A program made the position numbers and the translations under genes. A DNA stretch of 59,877 bases from DATFLS01 sp964413425 (lineage in GTDB: Bacteria > Fidelibacterota > JAANXI01), in the NCBI GenBank assembly GCA_964413425.1, contig CAYPST010000015.1, forward strand, positions 1 through 59,877. The letters run 5' to 3'. The stretch's first letter is position 1, and the number at the start of each line of letters is the position of its first letter. The notes below the pieces were generated by a model that was not told the DNA's origin, ran no database searches, and was given only the letters and a program-made list of their open reading frames with translations. Shown here piece after piece: positions 25,653-34,100 of this stretch.

Positions 25653-26378
25653 ATGCAGAATATCCACGCGGCACTGGCCAGTATGGTGAGCAGAATGCGG
25701 CAGCTGGAGATCACCGCGAATAACCTGTCGAATATCAACACCCCGGGTTTTAAACGGAATTTGTATTTCAGTAATATCCTGCAGGACGTGCTTTCGCGCG
25801 CTCCCGACCAGCCGTATTTCGACAGCCAGTTACGGCTTGAGGAACGGGAAAAAGTGGATTTCTCCCAGGGGGTACTGCAAAAAACCGATAATCCGCTGGA
25901 TTTTGGGTTCAATGGTGAAGGCTTTTTCGTCATCCGGGATGGACAGGGGATGGCGTATACCCGAAACGGTAATTTTAACAGAAATGCAGATGGGTATCTG
26001 GTGACCAATACGGGTCAGTACGTGATGGGAGAAAGCGGTCCGATCTTCCTGCAGGAAAAGGGGCAGGTTCAGGTGTCAAAGTCAGGCAATGTTCTGTTGG
26101 ATGGCGAATTTATGGATCGACTCCGGATTGTTCACATTGCCGATCGAGACCAGGTCACCAAGCTGGGAGACAGCAGGTTTATGTTTCCGGCGGTGGAAGC
26201 AGAAGAAGCCCATGGAGAGATATTACAGGGCTATCTGGAAAAAAGTAACGTGGATCCCATGGAATCAATCAGTGAGGTGATTTCTCTGCAGCGTGATTTC
26301 GAAACGAACCAGAGAATGCTGAGGACGATTGATGGTATCGACAGAATGGCTTCAAACGACGTGGGACGGTTTCAATAA
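25653..26378 (+). CDS. flgF: Flagellar basal-body rod protein FlgF
   Basis: FlgF is a proximal/distal rod subunit. The N-terminal rod motif LEITANNLSNINTPGFKRN is at about residues 18-36. The C-terminus has the axial coil (ISEVISLQRDFETNQRMLRTI). The central FFVIRDGQGMAYTRNGNF region is typical of FlgF/FlgG. Length 241 aa is normal. AAAGGAAG precedes the start. It heads the rod/ring operon and is followed 19 bases later by flgG. Confidence 0.93.
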   Translation: MQNIHAALASMVSRMRQLEITANNLSNINTPGFKRNLYFSNILQDVLSRAPDQPYFDSQLRLEEREKVDFSQGVLQKTDNPLDFGFNGEGFFVIRDGQGMAYTRNGNFNRNADGYLVTNTGQYVMGESGPIFLQEKGQVQVSKSGNVLLDGEFMDRLRIVHIADRDQVTKLGDSRFMFPAVEAEEAHGEILQGYLEKSNVDPMESISEVISLQRDFETNQRMLRTIDGIDRMASNDVGRFQ

Positions 26379-26397
26379 AGCGTAAAAGGAACAAATC

Positions 26398-27186
26398 ATG
26401 ATCAGAGCACTGAAAACAGCATCAACCGGGATGGCAGCACAGAAAATGTATATCGATGTCATCGCCAATAATCTGGCAAATGTTAATACCACTGCGTATA
26501 AACGAAGTTCGTTGGAATTTCAGGATCTTTTATACGAGACATTGCGGTCTACCACTCTTTCTGAAGATTTGCAGCGGTATACTCCCACCCAGCTGCAGGT
26601 CGGGTACGGAACCCGGCCCATTGCGACGCAGAAAAGCTTTTCCCAGGGAGAACTCCAGCAGACGGAAAACGCGCTGGATGTTGCCATTCAGGGGCGCGGC
26701 TTCCTGCAGATTGAACGGCCGGATGGCACGTACGCCTACACCAGAGACGGCAGTTTGAAAGTGTCCGCTGACGGGACACTGTGTACCTCAGAAGGGTATG
26801 CCATCGAACCAAGCATTGTCATCCCCCTGGAAGCAACCAATGTGAATATCGCAAAAAACGGTATTATCAGTGTGCTGGTCCCGGGAGATCCGGAACCCAT
26901 CGAAGTCGGGCAGCTTACCCTCGCCACCTTTGTCAATCCCGCAGGGTTGGAAAACATGGGCGGCAATCTCTACCGCGAAACTGTTGCATCCGGTCGGCCG
27001 GAGGTCAATAATCCGGGAGAAAATAAGGCGGGGACGCTCATGCAGGGATATCTGGAATCCTCCAATGTCCAGGTGGTGAATGAAATGGTCGAAATGATCA
27101 TGGCGCAGCGAGCGTATGAAATCAACTCCAAAGTCATCACCACCTCCGAACAAATGCTGTCTACCATTAATAACCTGAAACGGTAA
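26398..27186 (+). CDS. flgG: Flagellar distal rod protein FlgG
   Basis: FlgG builds the distal rod. The sequence starts MIRALKTASTGMAAQKM and has IANNLANVNTTAYKR, the GRGFLQIERPDGTYAYTRDG block and the C-terminal VNEMVEMIMAQRAYEINSKV. The 262 residues match the family length closely. flgA starts 8 bases after the stop. Confidence 0.97.
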   Translation: MIRALKTASTGMAAQKMYIDVIANNLANVNTTAYKRSSLEFQDLLYETLRSTTLSEDLQRYTPTQLQVGYGTRPIATQKSFSQGELQQTENALDVAIQGRGFLQIERPDGTYAYTRDGSLKVSADGTLCTSEGYAIEPSIVIPLEATNVNIAKNGIISVLVPGDPEPIEVGQLTLATFVNPAGLENMGGNLYRETVASGRPEVNNPGENKAGTLMQGYLESSNVQVVNEMVEMIMAQRAYEINSKVITTSEQMLSTINNLKR

Positions 27187-27194
27187 CAGGTGAA

Positions 27195-28169
27195 ATGTCT
27201 GGTCTGCGAAAAGTGTGTTCCGGAATATTGCTGGCCTTGTTTTTGACGATCTGTTCGGTTGTCGCGGCTCAGCCTGTTGAACTGATCCCGCACCAGGAGG
27301 GACAACGTTCCCTGAGGACTTCCAACGTGGAGCTGGGAGATGTTTTTGCCGTCCGGAACGCCACCGACCAGATAGCAAAGAAAATGGCATCTCTTTCCCT
27401 GGCAAGATTTCAGTCTCCGGGCAGCGTCTACAATTTGTATAAATTCCATGTGGAGCGAAGTCTGGCAAACTCCGGCATGAAAGCCAATCTAGATATTCAG
27501 GGCGAGTTCCCGATACAATTATATGCCGAAGAAGCGCAAATCTCACCTCAAATTCTGGGAGAACGCATCACCCGTTTTTTTCAGGACCAGAATGCAGGCA
27601 AAATTGACTGGTCCTACATCCGCCAGCCGGATATAAAGATTTTTCCGGGTGATCCCTATGAGATCCGATTTTCAAATCACACAGATGTCCTCCCGGGGAG
27701 ATTTGCGCTTCAAGGCATAGTGCTGAACGGAAGTTACCGCAGATCGTTCTCAATCCTGCTCGAAATTGCTGTGTATCAATCTGTATTGGTGGCCGCAGAG
27801 ACCATTAATCCTGGCACCATACTCACCCCGAAGAACACTACCGTCGAGGAACGCCCTCTGGATATGCGTGAAGCCCGTTCCGCGGTTTCCGGTGAGCACC
27901 AGGTGGACATCGAAGCGGTTCGCCATATCGGGGCGGGTGAAATTGTCCTGTCGAGCATGATTCAGAAAGTGCAGTTGATTCATCCCGGTGATCGGGTGCA
28001 TCTGCTCGTGGAGCACGGAGGCGTGAGGATTAAAAGCCAGGGCAAAGCGATTGAATCGGCAGGATTGAAGGAGAAGGTCCGGGTGCGGGATATCCAGAGC
28101 GGGAAGATCGTGGTGGGAGAAGTTGAAAACAATAATACTGTTAAAGTAAACCTGACAAAAGCCTTATGA
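27195..28169 (+). CDS. flgA: P-ring assembly chaperone FlgA
   Basis: FlgA is a periplasmic chaperone needed for FlgI ring assembly. A signal peptide (about residues 1-26) is followed by an N-terminal module and a SAF-type domain (about 200-265, AETINPGTILTPKNTT, RHIGAGEIVLSSM). The C-terminal strand-rich part (GDRVHLLVEHGGVRI, IQSGKIVVGEVENNNTV in split form) is characteristic. At 324 aa it is longer than enteric FlgA, consistent with a two-part N-terminal extension. It overlaps flgH by 4 bases. Confidence 0.92.
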   Translation: MSGLRKVCSGILLALFLTICSVVAAQPVELIPHQEGQRSLRTSNVELGDVFAVRNATDQIAKKMASLSLARFQSPGSVYNLYKFHVERSLANSGMKANLDIQGEFPIQLYAEEAQISPQILGERITRFFQDQNAGKIDWSYIRQPDIKIFPGDPYEIRFSNHTDVLPGRFALQGIVLNGSYRRSFSILLEIAVYQSVLVAAETINPGTILTPKNTTVEERPLDMREARSAVSGEHQVDIEAVRHIGAGEIVLSSMIQKVQLIHPGDRVHLLVEHGGVRIKSQGKAIESAGLKEKVRVRDIQSGKIVVGEVENNNTVKVNLTKAL

Positions 28170-28735
28170 AAAGAATTGTTGCGGTATTAACTGCTATTGT
28201 CATCTGTGGAATAACGATATCACAGGCACAAACCGTCCAGTCGATCTATGCTGACCACAAGGCACGAACTCCTGGTGATCTGCTGACGGTCATGATTGTA
28301 GAATTTACTGAGGCGCAAAATAAAGCCAAAACCAACACTTACTCCAATGATGCCTCCAGCGCCTCCGCTTCCGCCAGTGGAGCCCTGTTGGATTATTTCC
28401 CTGATTTGGGTTTCAACGGGCAGATTTCCAACGAATACAGTGGATCCGGGTCCAATTCGCGGACCGGATCGCTCAAGAGTAAAATCACCGTGCGGATCGA
28501 CTCGGTGCTCTCCGCGGGCATATATCAGGTCAGCGGGACCCGGGTATTAGATGTGAACAACGAAAAGCAAACCATGACGTTAACCGGAGTTGTGCGCGCC
28601 AGAGATATACAACCCGATAATACTATCTATTCCTATAATGTCGCCGATGCCAACATTATGTATGAGGGGCGTGGAATTGTGGAGGCTGCGCATAAACCGG
28701 GATTATTACGTCGCATATTGAACTGGATATTTTAG
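28166..28735 (+). CDS. flgH: Flagellar L-ring protein FlgH
   Basis: FlgH forms the outer-membrane L-ring. Family motifs are SIYADHKARTPGDLLTVMI-like near the N-terminus, a Ser/Ala-rich loop, RTGSLKSKITVRI and VVRARDIQPDNTI near the C-terminus. At 189 aa it is short. Enteric FlgH is a lipoprotein, but here no lipobox is visible: the signal peptide looks like a type I substrate ending in SQAQ, and the only early Cys is inside the hydrophobic core. The start codon overlaps the flgA stop. Confidence 0.93.
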   Translation: MKRIVAVLTAIVICGITISQAQTVQSIYADHKARTPGDLLTVMIVEFTEAQNKAKTNTYSNDASSASASASGALLDYFPDLGFNGQISNEYSGSGSNSRTGSLKSKITVRIDSVLSAGIYQVSGTRVLDVNNEKQTMTLTGVVRARDIQPDNTIYSYNVADANIMYEGRGIVEAAHKPGLLRRILNWIF

Positions 28736-28737
28736 CC

Positions 28738-29856
28738 ATGAAAACACGGATATTCTTCTCAGGTTTACTGATTAGTATGTTATTGTGCAGCGGCCTCTTC
28801 GGGGCTCCCAGCCGGGTGAAGGATATTACCAAGGTGGTCGGCCTGTCGGATATGCAGATCATTGGTTATGGCCTGGTGGTGGGGCTGGACGGATCCGGGG
28901 ACCGCAGTATTCGCACTTCCCTGATCGCCTCCCAGTCAGCGGCCAATATGCTGGAACGGTTCGGGCTGACCATCGATCCGCAAGACCTCCGGCTGCGGAA
29001 TGTCGCGGCCGTGATGGTGACGGGAATGGTTCCGCCCTTCATCGAAACGGGAGAGAAAATCGATGTGACAGTGTCGAGCATCGGTGATGCCAGGAGCCTG
29101 GAAGGCGGGACCCTGCTGCTCACTCCTCTGACAGCACCGAATGGTGAAATCTATGCCCATGCCCAGGGCCAGCTGGCCGTGGGGGGATTTAATGCCGAAT
29201 CCGGATTGGGCGATCGAATCTCCAGAAATCATACCCAGGTGGGCGTTGTGACATCCGGGGCGGCTATGGTGCGTTCGCGCCGGGTAAATTACGTGGAAGA
29301 TAATTCCATTTCCCTGGCGCTGAATAATCCCGATTTTGCCACTTCCCTTAATATTTCCGAAGCCATTAATCAGCATTTTAATCAAAATCTCTCCCAACCG
29401 GTGGATCGGTCGACCGTAGCGATTACCATTCCTGATCAAGCTCCGCTGGACAATCCGGTCTCATTCCTTGCGGAGTTGGAACAAATCGAAGTGGATGTGG
29501 ACGTCCCGGCGCGAGTTGTTATTAATGAACGGACAGGCACTATTGTGGTGGGGACCGACGTACGTATCAGTGCTGCCGCTATCTCTCACGGCAATCTCAC
29601 CGTGCAGATTCAACAGACACCGATTATTTCGCAACCACCTGCATTCAGTCAGCAGGGGCAAACTGCTGTCGTTCCGGATGCGCAAATGCAGGTGGAAGAA
29701 GAAGTCAACTCAATGGAGGTACTTCAGGAAAGCGTAACGGTCGGAGAAGTGGCCAACGCACTGAATGCACTGGGAGTACGTCCCCGGGATCTGATCTCAA
29801 TTTTTCAGGCGCTGGAAAAAGCCGGCGCCCTGCACGCTGAATTGGTCATTATGTAA
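28738..29856 (+). CDS. flgI: Flagellar P-ring protein FlgI
   Basis: FlgI forms the peptidoglycan-level ring around the rod. After a signal peptide (about residues 1-23) come RVKDITKVVGL, IIGYGLVVGLDGSGD, VMVTGMVPPF and the long conserved core. The C-terminus has VANALNALGVRPRDLISIFQ. Length 372 aa is normal. The start is 2 bases after the flgH stop. Confidence 0.97.
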   Translation: MKTRIFFSGLLISMLLCSGLFGAPSRVKDITKVVGLSDMQIIGYGLVVGLDGSGDRSIRTSLIASQSAANMLERFGLTIDPQDLRLRNVAAVMVTGMVPPFIETGEKIDVTVSSIGDARSLEGGTLLLTPLTAPNGEIYAHAQGQLAVGGFNAESGLGDRISRNHTQVGVVTSGAAMVRSRRVNYVEDNSISLALNNPDFATSLNISEAINQHFNQNLSQPVDRSTVAITIPDQAPLDNPVSFLAELEQIEVDVDVPARVVINERTGTIVVGTDVRISAAAISHGNLTVQIQQTPIISQPPAFSQQGQTAVVPDAQMQVEEEVNSMEVLQESVTVGEVANALNALGVRPRDLISIFQALEKAGALHAELVIM

Positions 29857-29866
29857 GAGGATGCAG

Positions 29867-30295
29867 ATGGAAACGCTCTCTCACATACAGAGGCAACACT
29901 CAGCCCCTCACGCCGGAAACCAGATCCGGAAGCAAATCCAAGCCGAAGGGCCGGCTGGTTTCGCCAGGATGATGGAACAGGTCTTCCTCCAGCAGATGCT
30001 CAAGGAAATGAATAAATCGCTCACCTCCGGGGGATTATTCGGAAGCAGCCATCAGGCACAGATGTATCAGGGTATGTTTATGGAAGCCTTTGCCGATCAA
30101 CTGGCCCGATCAGGGGGCATCGGGCTGGCAGAAATACTCGAGGAGCAGCTCCGGCAGAAATACTCCGACTTATTCGGGGAGAAAGAAGCGGATTCGAATA
30201 TACGCCACGAACTCACAGGCACGCATCACGGGAGAACCCTTATCGATACTCCGGCGGCTCAAGGGAATCAATTGCATAAAACCATACAGAAGTAA
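29867..30295 (+). CDS. flgJ: Rod-binding protein, FlgJ N-terminal type
   Basis: Contains the rod-binding (rod-cap) domain only: MMEQVFLQQMLKEMNKSL, YQGMFMEAFADQLARSGGIG and LAEILEEQL. No muramidase domain is fused, as in many non-enteric bacteria, so peptidoglycan opening for the rod must use another enzyme. I choose ATG 29867 because AAGAGG at 29855-29860 then has 6-base spacing; ATG 29861 has none. Confidence 0.88.
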   Translation: METLSHIQRQHSAPHAGNQIRKQIQAEGPAGFARMMEQVFLQQMLKEMNKSLTSGGLFGSSHQAQMYQGMFMEAFADQLARSGGIGLAEILEEQLRQKYSDLFGEKEADSNIRHELTGTHHGRTLIDTPAAQGNQLHKTIQK

Positions 30296-30316
30296 CTACT
30301 GAAGGGGATACGAAGG

Positions 30317-30838
30317 ATGAATAACAATATTGCAGGCGAATTAGTCGGACATCTCCGGGACGAAGCAAACGCCTACCAGGGACTGTATGAATTGCTCCAG
30401 GAGGAGAGAGAGGCATTGGTCCAGTGGTCAATAGGAGATCTCAGCGATATCGTTGGAAAAAAAGAAAAACAGCTGGAAGAGATTCATCAGTTGGAAGAGC
30501 GGCGAGCCGAGTTTTTAGCGAGTATTCGAACAGAATTGGAGAACATCGGGCTGGGCTCCCTGGATGGTAAAGAGAACCTCACTCTGACCGATATTATTAA
30601 GGCGGTAAAACAGGAAAAGAGAACGCCGCTGATCGAAATCCAGCAAGAGTTAGCCCAACTGGTGAGGGACGTGACAACTACGAATCATACCAACCAGATG
30701 TTACTGAAACGATCCTATGAGCTGGTGAATGCCAACCTGAACATCTACAGACAGTCCGAAAAATTGGCTCAAACTTACGGTGCGAACGGGGAATCTCGTT
30801 CCATGGAAACGTCTCATCTGGTTGATGGATCTATCTAG
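30317..30838 (+). CDS. flgN: Flagellar export chaperone FlgN
   Basis: FlgN binds the hook-filament junction proteins FlgK and FlgL and delivers them to the export gate. The 173-aa protein is all helical, with the LYELLQEEREALVQWSIGDL region and the KKEKQLEEIHQLEERR coil typical of the family, and a Ser/Asn-rich C-terminal segment. It is directly upstream of flgK, its client. GAAGGGGATACGAAGG precedes the start. Confidence 0.85.
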   Translation: MNNNIAGELVGHLRDEANAYQGLYELLQEEREALVQWSIGDLSDIVGKKEKQLEEIHQLEERRAEFLASIRTELENIGLGSLDGKENLTLTDIIKAVKQEKRTPLIEIQQELAQLVRDVTTTNHTNQMLLKRSYELVNANLNIYRQSEKLAQTYGANGESRSMETSHLVDGSI

Positions 30839-30853
30839 TACAGGTATATATTT

Positions 30854-32263
30854 ATGAGCGGGATCAGAAATCTCTTAAATATTGCAAAATCCGCCATTTT
30901 TGCGAGTCAGTCCAGTGTGAATGTTGCCAGTCACAATGTGGCGAATCTCAATACGGAAGGTTACCGGAAGCAGGAAGCACAGCTGTCGACCCGATCCGGG
31001 GTACAAGAGTTATTCCATGTTTTTGGTGAAGGGGTGAATATCGACCAGATCCGGCAGCGGCAGACCAAGTTTGCCGATCAACGGATCTACCAGGAAAGTA
31101 CCCGTCTGGGACACTGGAAATCCCGAACCCGGATTATGGAACAGATCGAAGCCTTGTTTACCGGGGTGGGTGAGTCTGATTTAAATGCAAAAATGACGGA
31201 TTTTTTCAATGCCTGGGAAGACTTAAGTACCGATCCTTCCAGCATAGAATTTCGCACCCAACTCGAGCAACGCACCCGATCCCTGACAGCCAAATTTCAT
31301 GATCTCAATCAGGGCCTCAATGAGATTCACGAAAACATCAATGGAGAAATCGCCGGGAAAGTCCGGGAAGTAAATGAATTCCTGCATAAAATACATAAGC
31401 TCAACGATAAAATCGCGAACCTGGAATATACCGGTATTATGGCGAACGACTTGCGGGATCAGCGGAACCAACTTCTGCGGGATTTATCCGGGTATATGGA
31501 TATCCATGTGCAGGAGCGCTCGCATGGCCGGGTAGAAATTATCTATGATGGAATGACCTTATTAAATAAAGATAACGTCTTTGAGCTCTCAACCAATACT
31601 GTTTCGGAAAACGACCGAAAAAATACGGAGATTTCTGTTCATAATAAAAATCTGACCATAGATAGTGGAGAAATAGGAGCGCTCTATGCCGTCCATGAAC
31701 AAATGCTTACTCCATATCAGGAGAAGCTGGATGAACTTGCCAGGGAGATAGTCACCCAGGTGAATAACTACCATGAACTGGGGTTTGACCTCTACGGGGA
31801 TCTTGGATCTTACTTCTTTGAGCCCGGGAAAATCCGGGCAGAGAACATTCAGCTCAGTGATAACATTGCTGACGATTTGAAGAAGGTTGCTGCGGCAGGC
31901 GGCACCCATGATTGGATGTCCGGAACTCATGTCTCCAACGGTCCGGGAGATAATACCACTGCGCTCAAGATTGCCGAACTGCAGCATGTCCGGGTGATGG
32001 AAAAAAATACCACCACGTTCGAAGGGGTGTATAACAAGCTTTATGCGGAGGTAGGATTTGATACGGCAGAGACCAAAAACAACCAAAAAAATCACCAGCT
32101 CCTGGTAGATCAACTGGATAATTACCGGGAATCCATTGTCGGAGTTTCACTGGATGAGGAGATGGCGGACATTCTGAAGTTCCAGAATGCTTACAAAGCC
32201 GCGGCAAAATTGGTGTCCACGGGTGATGAGATGTTTGCAACCCTGATTAATATGGTGAGATAG
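30854..32263 (+). CDS. flgK: Hook-filament junction protein FlgK (HAP1)
   Basis: The axial N-terminus (LLNIAKSAIFASQSSVNVAS, then HNVANLNTEGYRKQEA) and the C-terminal coil (VSLDEEMADILKFQNAYKAA, then KLVSTGDEMFATLINMV) are characteristic. At 469 aa it is shorter than enteric FlgK (547), with reduced middle domains. It lies between flgN and fliW. Confidence 0.95.
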   Translation: MSGIRNLLNIAKSAIFASQSSVNVASHNVANLNTEGYRKQEAQLSTRSGVQELFHVFGEGVNIDQIRQRQTKFADQRIYQESTRLGHWKSRTRIMEQIEALFTGVGESDLNAKMTDFFNAWEDLSTDPSSIEFRTQLEQRTRSLTAKFHDLNQGLNEIHENINGEIAGKVREVNEFLHKIHKLNDKIANLEYTGIMANDLRDQRNQLLRDLSGYMDIHVQERSHGRVEIIYDGMTLLNKDNVFELSTNTVSENDRKNTEISVHNKNLTIDSGEIGALYAVHEQMLTPYQEKLDELAREIVTQVNNYHELGFDLYGDLGSYFFEPGKIRAENIQLSDNIADDLKKVAAAGGTHDWMSGTHVSNGPGDNTTALKIAELQHVRVMEKNTTTFEGVYNKLYAEVGFDTAETKNNQKNHQLLVDQLDNYRESIVGVSLDEEMADILKFQNAYKAAAKLVSTGDEMFATLINMVR

Positions 32264-32268
32264 GATCT

Positions 32269-32715
32269 ATGAAATTTACAGTAGACACCCCGCTGGGAAA
32301 TATCGAATATTCCGAGGAAAATAGAATTTCACTGCCCCGGGGGCTGCCGGGATTTGAGACGGCGCGAATCGGGGTCTGGTTTGCATCCCCGGAGTATGAC
32401 CCGATCAAGTGGTTGCTTCTCGAGGATGAGGATGGCGCACTGCTTCCCCTGATCGATCCGTTTCTTATCAGGCAGGAGTATGAACCGGTGGTGCCGGATC
32501 ATATCGTGGAGTTATTAGAAATTGACTCGGCTGAGTCGGTGGCAGTCATGTGTGTGGCAACTCCCAGAAAAAACCAGCCGCCGACTGTCAATCTCCGGAG
32601 CCCCATCATCATCAATGCCGCCAAACGGAAAGCCACTCAGATTATCCTGGGGGATGAATCTCTGCCGATCCGTTTCTCCTGGAATCCCGAAGCAGAAGAG
32701 GCAAGCCAATGCTAG
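32269..32715 (+). CDS. fliW: Flagellar assembly factor FliW
   Basis: FliW binds both flagellin and CsrA. When flagellin is secreted, free FliW antagonises CsrA and relieves repression of flagellin translation. Family features are the N-terminal TPLGNIEYSEENRISLPRGL-like strands (in part), PGFE, LLLEDEDGALLPLIDPFLI in split form, and a C-terminal NLRSPIIINAAKRKATQIIL in split form. Length 148 aa is typical. It overlaps csrA by 7 bases. Confidence 0.95.
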   Translation: MKFTVDTPLGNIEYSEENRISLPRGLPGFETARIGVWFASPEYDPIKWLLLEDEDGALLPLIDPFLIRQEYEPVVPDHIVELLEIDSAESVAVMCVATPRKNQPPTVNLRSPIIINAAKRKATQIILGDESLPIRFSWNPEAEEASQC

Positions 32716-32993
32716 TCTTATCCCGGATGCCAGGAGAATCGATCGTCATTGATGATGAGATCACCGTGCAGATACTGCAGGTGGATGGTGATATCATCAA
32801 AGTTGGCATTGACGCCCCCAGAAGTGTGCCCATTTATCGCAAAGAACTCTATGAAGAGATCCAGGCCGAGAATCAAAGTGCCGGGATGAAACCCGCAGAA
32901 GACTTGCGGGGACTTCCTCTGTCATTTCAGAACACACCGGAATCGCCGGAGGTCATCTCATCGAAAGAATCTGCAACTGATCCTGAAGTATAG
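32709..32993 (+). CDS. csrA: Carbon storage/translation regulator CsrA
   Basis: CsrA is an RNA-binding dimer that represses mRNAs with GGA motifs near the ribosome-binding site. The core (residues 1-55) is canonical: MLVLSRMPGESIVIDDEI, IKVGIDAP, VPIYRKELYEEI. A tail of about 35 extra residues makes it 94 aa rather than 60-75. FliW is known to bind the C-terminal extension of CsrA in flagellar systems, which may explain it. The flagellin leader (40497-40563) is the likely local target. Confidence 0.95.
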   Translation: MLVLSRMPGESIVIDDEITVQILQVDGDIIKVGIDAPRSVPIYRKELYEEIQAENQSAGMKPAEDLRGLPLSFQNTPESPEVISSKESATDPEV

Positions 32994-33004
32994 AGGGAAA
33001 TGGT

Positions 33005-33886
33005 ATGCGAATAACCGATTCCATATTATATCGCACCGTCAAACGCAGCATGCAGCAAACGTCCCAGCGGGTGATGGACCAGCAGGAAAAAATATCCTCC
33101 GGAAAACGGATCAATCGTCCTTCGGATGACCCGTTAGGCGCCATGCGGGCGCAGCAATTATATAATAATATCAGCCGGATCGACCAGTTCCAGCGCAACA
33201 ATATGTTTGCCAAACTCTGGATCAACGAAACGGAATCCGCCCTGGACCAGGCCAAGGATATTATTGTCCGGCTGAAAGAACTGGCGGTATCCCTGTCAAG
33301 TGAATCCTATGATGACGAAGCCAGAGCCATTGCTGCCAAGGAGGTCAGGGTTCTGCGGGATCATGTGCTCAATATCGCCAACTCCAGGGCAGGCACGCGG
33401 TCCATCTTCGCCGGGCATGAGACGGGTACATCCGCCTTCCTGCCAAACGGCACCTACAACGGCGACAACGGCGAAATCCATGTCAATATCGACAACGATG
33501 TAACCGTGAAATTGAATCTCATAGGAAGCGATGTCTTTCAATCAGGACCGGGGCGGAATATTTTCGATACTCTGGACGACTTCGTGACCGCTTTGGAAGC
33601 AAATGATTCGCAAACCGTAAAGACCCAAATCCTGGATGAGCTGGACACCAATTTTCTGGCATTACGGCAGAACATTGCCGAGGTCGGCGCCCGGATCAAT
33701 TCACTTGATCTGTCGGAAAATTCCAATCAACTCCTGAAAATCGGCAAAACCGAACAATTAGGGATTGTGGAAGAAGTGGACATTTTCGAAACCGTCACCG
33801 ATATGGAAAGTGCCCGTAACGCTTTTCAGGGAGCCCTCCTGAATGCCCGGGATATCGGCAAGCTGAGCCTGGCGAATTTCCTGTAA
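33005..33886 (+). CDS. flgL: Hook-filament junction protein FlgL (HAP3)
   Basis: A flagellin-like axial protein joining FlgK to the filament. The N-terminus RITDSILYRTVKRSMQQTSQ, then KISSGKRINRPSDDPLGAMR and the LDQAKDIIVRLKELAV coil are typical. The C-terminus has the ARNAFQGALLNARDIGKLSL helix. Length 293 aa is normal. It ends the rod/ring/junction operon. Confidence 0.95.
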   Translation: MRITDSILYRTVKRSMQQTSQRVMDQQEKISSGKRINRPSDDPLGAMRAQQLYNNISRIDQFQRNNMFAKLWINETESALDQAKDIIVRLKELAVSLSSESYDDEARAIAAKEVRVLRDHVLNIANSRAGTRSIFAGHETGTSAFLPNGTYNGDNGEIHVNIDNDVTVKLNLIGSDVFQSGPGRNIFDTLDDFVTALEANDSQTVKTQILDELDTNFLALRQNIAEVGARINSLDLSENSNQLLKIGKTEQLGIVEEVDIFETVTDMESARNAFQGALLNARDIGKLSLANFL

Positions 33887-34100
33887 ACTCCGGGATAGAT
33901 GGTATACGGTATAGTACGGCATGGGGTGCAGAGTGTAAGGCGTAAAAATGATAATATTCAGACACTCCATAGCCCTCTGCCTGAGAATTCATCACATACA
34001 TTAACCGTATGGAATCACTTTTGTTTGACACTAGAAGCCAGTTACTCTATGTCAGCGATACGTATGAAAACATTGACAATTCCAACCATATACTGACGGT

